Below are positions 36,208-45,016 of a DNA stretch of 64,000 nucleotides, in pieces (position 1 is the first letter of the stretch; every line of letters begins with the position of its first letter). The stretch comes from an uncultured Bacteroidota bacterium (GTDB lineage: Bacteria; Bacteroidota; Bacteroidia; Bacteroidales; P3): the NCBI GenBank assembly GCA_902788805.1, contig CADALO010000012.1, forward strand, positions 165,406-229,405. Direction: 5' to 3'. The notes beneath the pieces were generated by a model that saw only the letters and a program-made list of their open reading frames with translations, did no database searches and was not told the origin of the DNA. A program made the position numbers and the translations under genes.

Positions 36208-39200
36208 TTACTTCTTGACAATCTTCTGTGTGGCAACACCCTTGGCGGTGATAGCACGCACAAAGTAGACGCCGTTGGCAAGGCTGCTGATGTTGATGCT
36301 GCCAGCGTCGGCAGTCAGCACCGTACGGCCGTTGACATCGAGAATCTGAACCATCTCGATACCTTCGCCCATAACGTTGACAACATTGTTGGCGGGGTTG
36401 GGATAGACAGCCAGATTGATGGCGTCGACCTCGTCGATACCGATAACGGCATCCTCAACCGAAACGTCATCCAGGAACATTGCATCGCCACCGGCAACAG
36501 AAGTGTTGTGGAAAGCAATGCGGACGGTCTGACCTGCAAAGTCAGCCAGCGAAGCAACGCGACGCACATAGCCGTCGGTCGAGCCGGTCTCCTCAAACAG
36601 CTGAGTGGTGAAGTTGCTCGGGTTGCTGCCAGTGGTCGAAACGAGAACCTCGTAGGTGTTCTCGAGACCCTGATAGTTCGACAGCATTACATACCAGTTG
36701 ACATTCAGGTTTGCAGCATTGGCGGGCAGCTGCAGCTCGGGAGTAATCATCCAAGCGTCGACGTCCATATCGTCATTGTAAGCACCAAGGATAAAGCTTG
36801 AGCCCGAGTTGGCATACTGGGCGTTTTCAATCCTGTAGTAACCATTGTCGGTCGAGTTGGTGACAAAACGCCAGCATCCCAGGTCGCCCTCAAAGCCTTC
36901 ACGCCACGGGAAGTCGGTAACAGCATCGCAAGTATAAGCGTTGACCGTCATAGTGGCCGAGCCGCTGCCAATGGTGTTGGTGGCAGTGACGGCAACAGTG
37001 TGGTCGCCAGCAGTCGTAAAGGTAACATTCAGCGTATTGGTGGTGCTGCTCTGGGCGGCGCCGTCCACGGTCCAAGCATAGCTGTCGGCATTGCTGCAGT
37101 CGGCAGTAAAAGTAGCCTCATCGCCAACCATCACGCTGGCAGGGCCGTTTACGGTAACGGTCGGAGCAGAGAGTGCGCGGACCTGAATCTCGTCGAGGAT
37201 GATAACATAGCCACCGGCACTGTTGAAGTGGCGGAAAGCAACGCGGAAGTCGCCGCTGACGGTGCTGGGGATAGCAATGGCACGCTGAACGAAATCAGTC
37301 ATATTGCTGTTCAGGGTCTCTTCGAAGAGCAAAGTCTTCTGCTCGCCCTGGACAATGTAAACGCCATAGTGGTCGCCGGCGTATTCGGGCTCGAAAGGCT
37401 TAACCTTCCAGGCAATCTCGTATGTGCCAGTGGCAGGCATCTCGATAAGCGGGCTGGTCATCCAGTTGTCGACCGGCACATCAAACATCATACCGAAGAA
37501 CGACTGGGCCGACATCGAAAGCACCTGGCCTACAGGATCCGACTCAAAAGCATCTGCGCTGACCATCCAGCCCATATCTGCGGTCGAGTCGCTCACATTG
37601 TACCAGCAACCCAGGCTCTCGCTGAAGTCAGGAATATAGGGAATAGTGATACCGTCGCAGCTGAACACGTCAACGGTAACGGTGTCGCTTGCCGAACCAA
37701 TGTTGTTGGTAGCGGTGCAGACAACAGTGTGGATACCGGCGGTGGTGAACACCGTGCTCAGCACATTGCCAGTGGTGGTGTCGGCAGTGCCGTCAAGCGT
37801 CCACTGCAGGCTTTCAGCAAGATTGGCGTTGGCCGTAAAGACAGCCTCAATGCCCGTACCTACGCTTGCAGGACCTTCAACGCTCACCGAAGGAGCGCTC
37901 ATCTCCTCAATCGAGAAGTTGTCCACATACAGATAGTAGGCATAGTTGCCGTAATAGTTGATGGCAATATACTTGGTTGCTGCAGGCAGCGTATAGGCCA
38001 CCTCGGTCCAATCGGTGGCAACCGTCGGGTTGTCGCCAATAACGGTCGTGAAAGCAGCCGTGTCGTTGGTAGTAGTGGAAACGCGCACGCGGAATGCATC
38101 GTTGGCGTTGTAACCCTTATACCAGAATTTCACCATATACTGGTTGCCAGCAGGCAGAGTGATTTCAGGCGAAATCAGGAACTGGTTGTAGTCCGATGCA
38201 GTGGCGTAGCTGCTGAAAGTGAAAGCGCCGTTGCCTTCGTAGGCCTCGCTCGTGATACCCGTGCGGTCGTCGTTGGCAGGGTCAGCGCTCACAAAGTTCC
38301 AGCAAGGATTCTCTGCCTCGAAAGCCTCGGTATAGGGGAAAGTGCTGATGCCAGCGCCGCAGTCAACGGCATTGACAGTCAATGTGTCGTAAACAGTACC
38401 CACGATGTTGGTGGCGGAAGCGACAACTATGTGGCTGCCGGCGGTAGTGAAGGTGTGAGTTAAAGTGGTGGTGTTATTGTTCATATCGGTGCCGTCAACA
38501 TACCAGGCCAAAGTGGTAGCCGAAGTCGTTACAGTATAGGTTGCAGGCTGGTTGACAAGGGGGGTGACGGGGCCAGCAACAGAAACAGTAGGTGCCAAAG
38601 GACCTCCCACATAAATGTCGTCGATGTTCAGATAGAACATATCGGTGCAGTTGTAGTGGCGGAAGGCGATGTTAATTACCTGGCCTGCATAGCTGCTCAG
38701 GTCGACGGTCTTCTGCACCCAGTTGCCGGTGGCAGTGCTGCTGCACACGGGAGTGGTAGCCGTGAAATTAGCTACAGAGCGGCCTGCAGTGGCAACATAA
38801 ACGCTGTAATACTCAGCGGCATAGTTGGCATCCTGGCCTCTCTCCCACCACGTAAGGATATAGCCCGCGGCATTGGTAGGAATGGCGAACGAAGGCAGAA
38901 TCATCCAGTTGTCGGGAGTCAAAGCTCCGACTTCGTTGATGTACGAAGCAGATGCCATAGTGGCATCGCCCGAGTGTACATTGAAATTATCAGCCGAGAC
39001 GGTAGCGCGGAACCAGTTGTTGCCATCGTTGTCGTTGTCAATGAAAGTGTAGCCGGTGGTAGAGGCGCTCTCAAAGCCCTCGTTCCACGGGAAAGTAGCG
39101 ACAGTGTCACCGGCGGCTTTGGCCGACTTCATAGCGCCTTGCTTCTCGGCCTTCACGACCTGACGGCTGATCAATTTTCCGCTCTTCAGCGGCTTGTCGG

Positions 39201-39279
39201 CATTCACCCTGAACGACTGGGCGAAGCTGACCGACCCCAGCATCAGCAGGGCCGCAAAAATTGTAAATACTCTTTTCAT
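36208..39279 (-). CDS. Multidomain T9SS cargo protein with choice-of-anchor J and PKD-like modules
   Basis: The 1023-residue protein has a signal peptide (1-20) and then four modules that open with a FPWNEGFE / FPYTEAFE / YIPDFSE / FPWREGFE motif (about residues 63, 315, 558, 795). They resemble choice-of-anchor J / MAM-like lectin domains. They are joined by three PKD-like domains, each opening PxVxVxGP (about 233, 477, 714) and ending ATNxIGxxxxTxTV. The last 75 residues are a T9SS type A sorting domain (YPNPANNVVNV, GVYFVRAITAKG, terminal KK). It is probably a surface or secreted adhesin or sugar-binding protein. It has its own promoter. Confidence 0.9.
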   Translation of the reverse strand: MKRVFTIFAALLMLGSVSFAQSFRVNADKPLKSGKLISRQVVKAEKQGAMKSAKAAGDTVATFPWNEGFESASTTGYTFIDNDNDGNNWFRATVSADNFNVHSGDATMASASYINEVGALTPDNWMILPSFAIPTNAAGYILTWWERGQDANYAAEYYSVYVATAGRSVANFTATTPVCSSTATGNWVQKTVDLSSYAGQVINIAFRHYNCTDMFYLNIDDIYVGGPLAPTVSVAGPVTPLVNQPATYTVTTSATTLAWYVDGTDMNNNTTTLTHTFTTAGSHIVVASATNIVGTVYDTLTVNAVDCGAGISTFPYTEAFEAENPCWNFVSADPANDDRTGITSEAYEGNGAFTFSSYATASDYNQFLISPEITLPAGNQYMVKFWYKGYNANDAFRVRVSTTTNDTAAFTTVIGDNPTVATDWTEVAYTLPAATKYIAINYYGNYAYYLYVDNFSIEEMSAPSVSVEGPASVGTGIEAVFTANANLAESLQWTLDGTADTTTGNVLSTVFTTAGIHTVVCTATNNIGSASDTVTVDVFSCDGITIPYIPDFSESLGCWYNVSDSTADMGWMVSADAFESDPVGQVLSMSAQSFFGMMFDVPVDNWMTSPLIEMPATGTYEIAWKVKPFEPEYAGDHYGVYIVQGEQKTLLFEETLNSNMTDFVQRAIAIPSTVSGDFRVAFRHFNSAGGYVIILDEIQVRALSAPTVTVNGPASVMVGDEATFTADCSNADSYAWTVDGAAQSSTTNTLNVTFTTAGDHTVAVTATNTIGSGSATMTVNAYTCDAVTDFPWREGFEGDLGCWRFVTNSTDNGYYRIENAQYANSGSSFILGAYNDDMDVDAWMITPELQLPANAANLNVNWYVMLSNYQGLENTYEVLVSTTGSNPSNFTTQLFEETGSTDGYVRRVASLADFAGQTVRIAFHNTSVAGGDAMFLDDVSVEDAVIGIDEVDAINLAVYPNPANNVVNVMGEGIEMVQILDVNGRTVLTADAGSINISSLANGVYFVRAITAKGVATQKIVKK

Positions 39280-39350
39280 TTCTGTATTAATTTAATTAAA
39301 AATATAGTTATCAGTATTCTACAAACATTCAGTCCTCTTAAAAGAATTTA

Positions 39351-39385
39351 CAAAGATACACATTCTTCCTGAACCCACCAACAAA
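39351..39385 (-). promoter_or_regulatory. Candidate promoter for the large T9SS gene
   Basis: CAAAGATA (39351-39358) reads TATCTTTG on the minus strand. CAAA (39382-39385) reads TTTG 23 bases upstream, a little wider than the optimum. The start is at 39279. Confidence 0.5.
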
Positions 39386-39524
39386 AGCAAGTTAAAAAAA
39401 CTAAATCGCCCTCTCCCACGCCCCCCGGAGCGCAGGCTTCCAGCCTGCCTCGCACCCAATTCACCCTTCCTCCACGCCCTTTCCACCTCCCTCATCCTCC
39501 GTTCCAAAGCCATCTCTGCACCAC

Positions 39525-39641
39525 ACCAACGCCGGTTGTTGTCCGCTTGTTGTCCGCTTGATGTCCGCTTGTTGTCCGCTTTAAAAGCGGACAACAAGCG
39601 GACATCAAGCGGACAACAAGCGGACAACAACCGGCGTTGGT
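39525..39641. repeat. Iteron palindrome 3, perfect 58+1+58 bp palindrome
   Basis: The left arm is ACCAACGCCGGT, then 11-bp units TGTTGTCCGCT, TGTTGTCCGCT, TGATGTCCGCT, TGTTGTCCGCT, then TT; the centre is the single A at 39583. The right arm is its exact reverse complement, including the one variant unit (TGATGT mirrored as ACATCA). Placed 90 bases upstream of the P-loop/deaminase gene. Confidence 0.97.
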
Positions 39642-39730
39642 TCGCTTTTTTCACGACCGAAAAACAAACTTTATCTATATACAATATTTTGCAACGCACT
39701 ACGTTATCGGTTGAAAAAGTACACATCAAT

Positions 39731-40759
39731 ATGATTACCATTGGCATTACTGGAACTCTGGGCGCCGGTAAAGGCACCATCGTCGACTATCTCGTCAAAC
39801 AGCGCGGCTTCGTGCACTATTCCGTAAGGGCTTTCATCACCGAGGAAATCAAACGTCGGGGACTTGATGTTAACCGTGACACTATGACACTGGTAGGCAA
39901 CGACTTGCGCGCAAAACACTCGCCGTCGTGGATTGTTGAGCAGCTCTACGAGCAGGCACAGGCGTCGGGATGCAATTGCATCATCGAAAGCGTACGCACC
40001 CCCGGTGAGGTCAGCGCCCTGCGCGGCAAACCCAACTTCTACCTCTTCGCCGTCGACGCCGATCCAAAAGTGCGCTACGAACGCGCCGTGCTGCGCGGCT
40101 CGGAGACCGACCATATCGACTACGACACTTTCATCGCCAACGAGCAGCGCGAGATGACAAGCGACGACCCCAACAAGCAGAACCTCAGCGTCTGCATCAG
40201 CCAGGCCGACTTCCGCTTCGACAACGGCGGCACAATCGAGCAGCTCAACAAGCAGGTTGAGGATGTTCTCTCGAAAATCCTCTACCATCGCCCCTCGTGG
40301 GACGAATACTTTATGGAACTGGCCGACACCGCAGCCAAACGCGCCACCTGCGACCGTGGCCGCTCGGGATGTGTCATCGTCAAGGACCGCCAACTGCTGG
40401 TGACGGGCTATGTCGGCTCACCTGCCGGATTGCCCCATTGCGACGAGGTGGGTCACCTTTTCCACAAAACCATCAACCCCGACGGAACCATCAGCAACCA
40501 CTGCGTACGCACCGTCCACGCCGAGCAGAACGCCATCTGCCAAGCCGCCCGTCGCGGCATCGCCCTCGACGGCGCCACGCTCTATTGCCGTATGACGCCT
40601 TGCCGCACCTGCGCTATGCTCATCATCAACTGCGGCATCAAACGCGTGGTGTGCGAATACAAGTACCATTGCGGCCAGGAGAGCGAGGAACTCTTCCGTC
40701 AGGCGGGCATTCAGCTCGACTTCTTCCACGACGAAGTGGTGCAGTATGCCAATCAATAA
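39731..40759 (+). CDS. P-loop kinase-like / deoxycytidylate deaminase fusion
   Basis: The 342-residue protein starts at the ATG at 39731; upstream codons belong to the palindrome. Residues 1-190 are a P-loop NTPase of the dNMP/dephospho-CoA kinase type: GTLGAGKGT (8-16), VGNDLRAKHSPSWI and ESVRTPGEV (86-94). Residues 195-342 are a dCMP-deaminase domain with all zinc ligands: HAE (263-265) and PCRTC (290-294), plus GLPHCDEVGH and TVHAEQNAI. It should convert dCMP to dUMP. The domain order is that of yeast Dcd1 and of the anti-phage AvcD/DCD proteins, but the deaminase half is close to housekeeping enzymes. Either role is open. Confidence 0.9.
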   Translation: MITIGITGTLGAGKGTIVDYLVKQRGFVHYSVRAFITEEIKRRGLDVNRDTMTLVGNDLRAKHSPSWIVEQLYEQAQASGCNCIIESVRTPGEVSALRGKPNFYLFAVDADPKVRYERAVLRGSETDHIDYDTFIANEQREMTSDDPNKQNLSVCISQADFRFDNGGTIEQLNKQVEDVLSKILYHRPSWDEYFMELADTAAKRATCDRGRSGCVIVKDRQLLVTGYVGSPAGLPHCDEVGHLFHKTINPDGTISNHCVRTVHAEQNAICQAARRGIALDGATLYCRMTPCRTCAMLIINCGIKRVVCEYKYHCGQESEELFRQAGIQLDFFHDEVVQYANQ

Positions 40760-40762
40760 AAG

Positions 40763-40854
40763 GGTGTAAAGGTTTGAGAGTTTGAGGGTTTAAGGGTTTG
40801 AGAGTTTGAGAGTTTGAGAGTTTGAGGGTTTAAGGGTTTGAGAGTTTGAGGGTG
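40763..40854. repeat. Octamer repeat array (GGTTTGAG / AGTTTGAG / GGTTTAAG)
   Basis: About eleven octamers in near-perfect 8-base register begin a few bases after the stop of the deaminase fusion and end 40 bases before the next start at 40894. Three unit types alternate. Confidence 0.9.
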
Positions 40855-40893
40855 AATTGTTTTCAAAAGTCAACAATACAAAAACGTGTACAA

Positions 40894-42639
40894 ATGAAGA
40901 AGTTATTATCTTTGGTTCTCCTCTGCTGCGTGATGCAGTGTGTCGCTTATTCGCAAATCACTATGCCTGTGTCCAACGGCAGCTTTGAGCAATGGACGTC
41001 GCACTCAGGATACAACGTCTCGATTATGGGTATGAACCTGCCCGTCTACGAGGCCTACTCCACCCCGACGGAATGGGACTATCTGGCTTATCCCGTCAAC
41101 GAGGCATTCTCGATATACGGCAGCACCATCAATGTCAACACAACACTGCCGCTGATCAAAATCAGCCAGGAGACAGGAACCGTGCCCAACGGCAGCAAAG
41201 CCGTTAAACTTGAGACTTTTATGCTCAGCGACATAGTATCAGGATTGGTTTATGTGATGGCAGCGTCCGAGCTCGACCCGATGCTGACATCGACGGTGTT
41301 CCCGAGCGTCCTCTCCACCGGCGTGGTCAACGTCGACAGCCTTATGCCACTCGTCACCACGGTTCTCGCCAACACTGACAGCCTTATGAGCATCCTCAGA
41401 CCTATGGCTTCGATGGACGTGAACAACTTCATAACTGGCGGCATCGACCTGGACGGCAACACGCCCTCGCAGCTGAACGGCTATTACAAATACCAGTCGG
41501 GCGAGAGCACCGACAACGGCGGCGTTATTATGCTTGGCACCCACTACAACACCACCACACAGCGACGCGAAGTGGTGGGCGGAGGCATCAATATTGCGCT
41601 GACCGACATCTCGAGCTTCACACCCTTCACGGTTGAATACCAGTCGCTGCACGAGCTGGATCCCTCTTTTGCCGAGCAGGCACCCGACTCGCTGATTGTC
41701 CTGCTTGTCTCTTCGGCCAACAATGAAAGGGCACACGGCTCATACCTCTGCGTCGACAATCTCAACCTGATGTTCGACACAACAGCGGTTATCGTCGAGG
41801 ACGATACCTGCGCCAGCGTGCTCAACCTGATGGCTATCAACACGGCTTATGACGCTTTCCCGCAGATAGAGCTGCAATGGACAGGCAGCTCGCAACCCGA
41901 CCACTGGCAGATAGAATACGGTCCTCAAGGCTTCACGCTCGGCAACGGCACAACGGTTTCCTCGAACACGACCAGTTTTGCCATCTATGAGCTTGAAGAG
42001 CAAGGCATTCTGCAACCCAACACGTGGTACGACTTCTATGTGCGCTCGGTGTGCGACGACGACACCTACGGCGAGTGGGATTCCGTCCACTACCGCACCT
42101 TCTGCGCAAAGGTTAGCAATCTGGCAATGGCTGACGACAACATCCAAGTCAACGCCGACGGCTTGCTTGAAGGCTACCTGATTACTTGGAGCGACGCCAC
42201 CAACACGCAAAGTTGGTTGGTTGAATATGGCATAGTGGGCTCAAACGAGGGCGGTTTTGAGGAAGTGGACGAACCGCGGTTCAATATGCCTCCTCTTCGA
42301 CCCAACACCTTATATGAAGTGCTCGTAAGCTCTCTTTGCGGCGAGGACAACTACGGCGATGTGCTAAGGATTGTATTTACAACAACCACTGTGGGCATCG
42401 CAGATGTTGATGCCGTTCAGATGGATGTCTATCCCAACCCCGCCAACGGACGCTGCGTTGTAACCCTTCCCGACAACACCGAAGCCGAACTGAATCTCTA
42501 TAGCGCTGACGGACGCCTGATCAAGACCATCGCCAACGCCTGCGGCGCAACCGAACTGCAACTGCCCTCGCAAGGTGTCTTCCTGCTGCAGGCCACAACC
42601 CAGGCAGGTACCGCTACCCGCAAGATTATCAACAGATAA
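40894..42639 (+). CDS. T9SS cargo protein with PCMD-like and fibronectin-III-like domains
   Basis: From the MKKLLSLVLLCCVMQ start at 40894 the protein has 581 residues with a signal peptide (1-21, ending AYSQ). Residues 22-310 resemble the Bacteroidota putative carbohydrate metabolism (PCMD) domain: NGSFEQW (opening) and CVDNLNLMF (closing). Two fibronectin-III-like units follow (about 320-420 and 425-500: WYDFYVRSVCDDDTYGEWDS, and LYEVLVSSLCGEDNYGDV). The C-terminus is a T9SS type A sorting domain (VYPNPANGRCVV, GVFLLQATTQAG). It is probably secreted and surface-bound. Confidence 0.85.
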   Translation: MKKLLSLVLLCCVMQCVAYSQITMPVSNGSFEQWTSHSGYNVSIMGMNLPVYEAYSTPTEWDYLAYPVNEAFSIYGSTINVNTTLPLIKISQETGTVPNGSKAVKLETFMLSDIVSGLVYVMAASELDPMLTSTVFPSVLSTGVVNVDSLMPLVTTVLANTDSLMSILRPMASMDVNNFITGGIDLDGNTPSQLNGYYKYQSGESTDNGGVIMLGTHYNTTTQRREVVGGGINIALTDISSFTPFTVEYQSLHELDPSFAEQAPDSLIVLLVSSANNERAHGSYLCVDNLNLMFDTTAVIVEDDTCASVLNLMAINTAYDAFPQIELQWTGSSQPDHWQIEYGPQGFTLGNGTTVSSNTTSFAIYELEEQGILQPNTWYDFYVRSVCDDDTYGEWDSVHYRTFCAKVSNLAMADDNIQVNADGLLEGYLITWSDATNTQSWLVEYGIVGSNEGGFEEVDEPRFNMPPLRPNTLYEVLVSSLCGEDNYGDVLRIVFTTTTVGIADVDAVQMDVYPNPANGRCVVTLPDNTEAELNLYSADGRLIKTIANACGATELQLPSQGVFLLQATTQAGTATRKIINR

Positions 42640-42665
42640 GCCATCGATCCTACTGCATTAATACA

Positions 42666-43130
42666 ATGAAACCGAAACTGTTATTCGCCTTGCTGCTTGG
42701 ATGGCTGACCTATGGCGCGGCCAATGCCCAGGAGCAAAAGGGAACCGCCGACGACATCTGCGGCACCTACTACGTTGAATCGCCTGTTAGCGACGACGCT
42801 GTCAAGATTCAGATATACCGCGCCACCAACGGCAAATACCAAGGACGTTTTGTCTGGCTCAGCCAACCCAACAACCCTGACGGCACACCGCGCACCGACA
42901 TCAACAACCCCGACCCAAAGAAACGCAACCGCACCGCCGACCAGATTGTGGCCGTGTGGGGACTTACCTACAAAGACGGCGAATGGGTGGACGGCTCGAT
43001 CTACGACCCGACGTCAGGCAAAACCTACGGCATCAAGGGCAAACGCATCAAAGGCTCACGCAATATGGAGATGCGCTACTACTGGAAGCGCCCCGTTATG
43101 GGCCTCAACACCACGTGGAAGAGGCTGTAG
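42666..43130 (+). CDS. DUF2147 family exported protein
   Basis: The 154-residue protein has a signal peptide (1-21, ANAQ) and the DUF2147 pattern: DDICGTYYVE, VKIQIYRATNGKYQGRFVWL, GLTYKDGEWVDGSIYDPTSG (split near 100-119), YGIKGKRIKGSRNMEMRYYW. The fold is a small lipocalin-like barrel of unknown function. It lies 26 bases after the T9SS protein gene and 7 bases from the convergent mnmE stop. Confidence 0.9.
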   Translation: MKPKLLFALLLGWLTYGAANAQEQKGTADDICGTYYVESPVSDDAVKIQIYRATNGKYQGRFVWLSQPNNPDGTPRTDINNPDPKKRNRTADQIVAVWGLTYKDGEWVDGSIYDPTSGKTYGIKGKRIKGSRNMEMRYYWKRPVMGLNTTWKRL

Positions 43131-43137
43131 CAAAAGG

Positions 43138-44499
43138 TCACTTGCCGATGCAGAAACGACTGAAGACGGAGGAGAGGACTTCGTCGGAAGTCACTGTGCC
43201 GGTGATAGTTCCAAGGTGATATAGGGCATCGCGCATATCGATAACGAGCAGGTCGGGAGTTAGATTGACAGCCATACCTTTCCGTACCTCATCGAGGGCC
43301 GCAAGGACCTTGTTCATAGCCTCATAGTGACGGATGTTGGTCAGCAACACGTCGCCCTGTTCAGACATACGCTTCTTGACCGCAGCGACCATCGATTGTT
43401 TCAGTTTCTCAATTCCATCTCCCGTCAAAGCAGAGATGTCGATTCCCTGCGAAGATGGCGAATCGACAAGGTCACACTTGTTGTTGACTATGAAGATTAT
43501 CTTCTCCTTCTGATTGACATCCTGAATAATATCGCACAAATCACCCATAGTGTCGTCGGTGAACGGCACACGGGCATCGTGCAGAAACAGAATCACTTTG
43601 GCCTTCTGCGCCGCCTTGCGCGAGCGTTCGAAACCCAGCATCTCTATCTCGTCGCTACTCTGTCGCAGACCTGCAGTATCAATGAAACGGAATGTGATGC
43701 CGTCGATAACCATTGTCTCCTCTATGGTGTCGCGTGTGGTGCCGGGCGTGTCGCTGACGATAGCTCGGTCTTCGTTGAGCAGCGCATTCAGAAGCGTGGA
43801 TTTCCCTGCATTCGGGCGCCCCACTATGGCTACAGGAATACCGTTTTTTACGGCATTGCCCGTCTGGAACGAGTCGGACAACCGCTTAACCTTGGAATAC
43901 AAATCCTCCAGCATTTCCTTGAGCCGCTCGCGATTGGCGAACTCTACATCCTCGTCGCTGAAATCAAGTTCGAGCTCAAGCAGTGCCGCAAGATCTATGA
44001 GTTCCTGCCTTAGTGTTTCCAATTCTTTTGCATATCCGCCTCGCATCTGACTGACAGCCAAGTCGTGGGCCGACTGCGATTGCGAGTCTATCAGGTCGGC
44101 AACGGCTTCGGCCTGCGAAAGGTCGAGCCGCCCATTCAGGAAAGCCCGCAACGTGAACTCGCCGGCTTCGGCAAGGCGTGAGCCTTTGTCCAAGAAGAGT
44201 TGCAATGCGCGTTGCTGGATGTAGAGCGAGCCGTGGCAGGAAATCTCCACAACGTCCTCGCCCGTATAGGAATGAGGCGCGGCAAAATAGGTCGCCACCA
44301 CCTCGTCGAGCAGAGCTGTGCCGTCCATAAGGCAGGCGTACTTGGCATTGCGGTTCGACAATATAACAGGACGGCCCTTAGGCGTCTGAAGGCACTGTTC
44401 GGCAAGCTGCCTTGCGTTACTGCCCGACAGCCGAAGCACAGCAATGCCGCCTACTCCGGCAGGAGTGCTGACGGCACAAATCGTGTCATTCTGCCGCAT
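43138..44499 (-). CDS. mnmE: tRNA uridine-5-carboxymethylaminomethyl(34) synthesis GTPase MnmE
   Basis: The start at MRQNDTICAVSTPAGVGGIA (44499) gives 453 residues, the normal size, and overlaps the upstream stop by 14 bases. Features: N-terminal tetrahydrofolate-binding domain, helical domain (SQAEAVADLIDSQSQSAHDLA), G domain with GRPNAGKST (P-loop), DTPGTTRDT (G2/G3 region) and NNKCD, and the C-terminal CIGK. With MnmG it modifies wobble U34. Third gene of the uvrA-led run. Confidence 0.96.
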   Translation of the reverse strand: MRQNDTICAVSTPAGVGGIAVLRLSGSNARQLAEQCLQTPKGRPVILSNRNAKYACLMDGTALLDEVVATYFAAPHSYTGEDVVEISCHGSLYIQQRALQLFLDKGSRLAEAGEFTLRAFLNGRLDLSQAEAVADLIDSQSQSAHDLAVSQMRGGYAKELETLRQELIDLAALLELELDFSDEDVEFANRERLKEMLEDLYSKVKRLSDSFQTGNAVKNGIPVAIVGRPNAGKSTLLNALLNEDRAIVSDTPGTTRDTIEETMVIDGITFRFIDTAGLRQSSDEIEMLGFERSRKAAQKAKVILFLHDARVPFTDDTMGDLCDIIQDVNQKEKIIFIVNNKCDLVDSPSSQGIDISALTGDGIEKLKQSMVAAVKKRMSEQGDVLLTNIRHYEAMNKVLAALDEVRKGMAVNLTPDLLVIDMRDALYHLGTITGTVTSDEVLSSVFSRFCIGK

Positions 44500-45016
44500 C
44501 TTCACTTCCTCCTCTGTTGTCGCTGATATAGCTGTCGCCAAACAGATCCTTCATCTCCTGGTCGTTAAGTCCGCAGTCAACCTTCAACTTGTACATATTG
44601 GGAAAACACAGCGCCAGTGTGAAGAAATGCAGCAACAGAAGCATCAGCAATGTATTCTCGTGTGTAATGACTATGATGGAGCAGATTATTATAGAGACAA
44701 TCAAGCTTGTATAGTAGATAGTCTGTATCATTCCCTTGTATCTGTCCAGCTTCTCTTCAACGGCGTCGAGCTGACGAATACGGGGTATCTGGCGGCGCAC
44801 TGTAAAGAGGATTATAGCGATAACAAGCACAACAAGCACCCAGCCGCCATAAAGCAGCAAATCGTGCGTATATTTGTTTGTAACGATGGTTTTCGCCCAC
44901 ACATATTCCGCCATATAATGCTCCGCAACTGTCAGCAGGCCGAAGAAAAGCGTGCCCCACAGTCCGAGGTTGGCGGCAGTGCGAATTGCTCGCACAGGAT
45001 TGTCGTTAAGTCTCAT
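44486..45016 (-). CDS. Hypothetical four-helix membrane protein
   Basis: The 176-residue protein has four hydrophobic segments (about 18-36, 53-71, 97-117, 122-140), a basic linker between the second and third, and an acidic tail (DNRGGSEDAAE). I do not recognise the family. Its ATG overlaps the uvrA stop by one base (TAATG), and it overlaps mnmE by 14 bases, so translation is probably coupled across all three genes. Confidence 0.72.
   Translation of the reverse strand: MRLNDNPVRAIRTAANLGLWGTLFFGLLTVAEHYMAEYVWAKTIVTNKYTHDLLLYGGWVLVVLVIAIILFTVRRQIPRIRQLDAVEEKLDRYKGMIQTIYYTSLIVSIIICSIIVITHENTLLMLLLLHFFTLALCFPNMYKLKVDCGLNDQEMKDLFGDSYISDNRGGSEDAAE

Larger units (their letters stand above)
39280..39730. 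other. Divergent intergenic region with perfect palindrome
   Basis: The 451 bases lie between the T9SS gene (leftward) and the P-loop/deaminase gene (rightward). They contain the T9SS promoter, a C-rich stretch with a small hairpin GCAGGCT-tcc-AGCCTGC (39431-39447), the 117-bp perfect palindrome and about 90 further bases before the ATG. Confidence 0.65.

Noticed and set aside
39431..39447. GCAGGCT hairpin as a terminator
   Set aside because: It is a perfect 7-bp stem but is not followed by a T run on either strand and does not follow a gene end.
39525..39641. Palindromes as integron attC sites
   Set aside because: The ends (ACCAAC / GTTGGT) do not fit the RYYYAAC and GTTRRRY core sites, there is no integrase and no cassette array, and perfect symmetry is unlike attC.
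40763..40854. Octamer arrays as telomere-like sequence or sequencing error
   Set aside because: The arrays are internal, short and bounded by genes in three separate places with related units, so they are genuine dispersed repeats.
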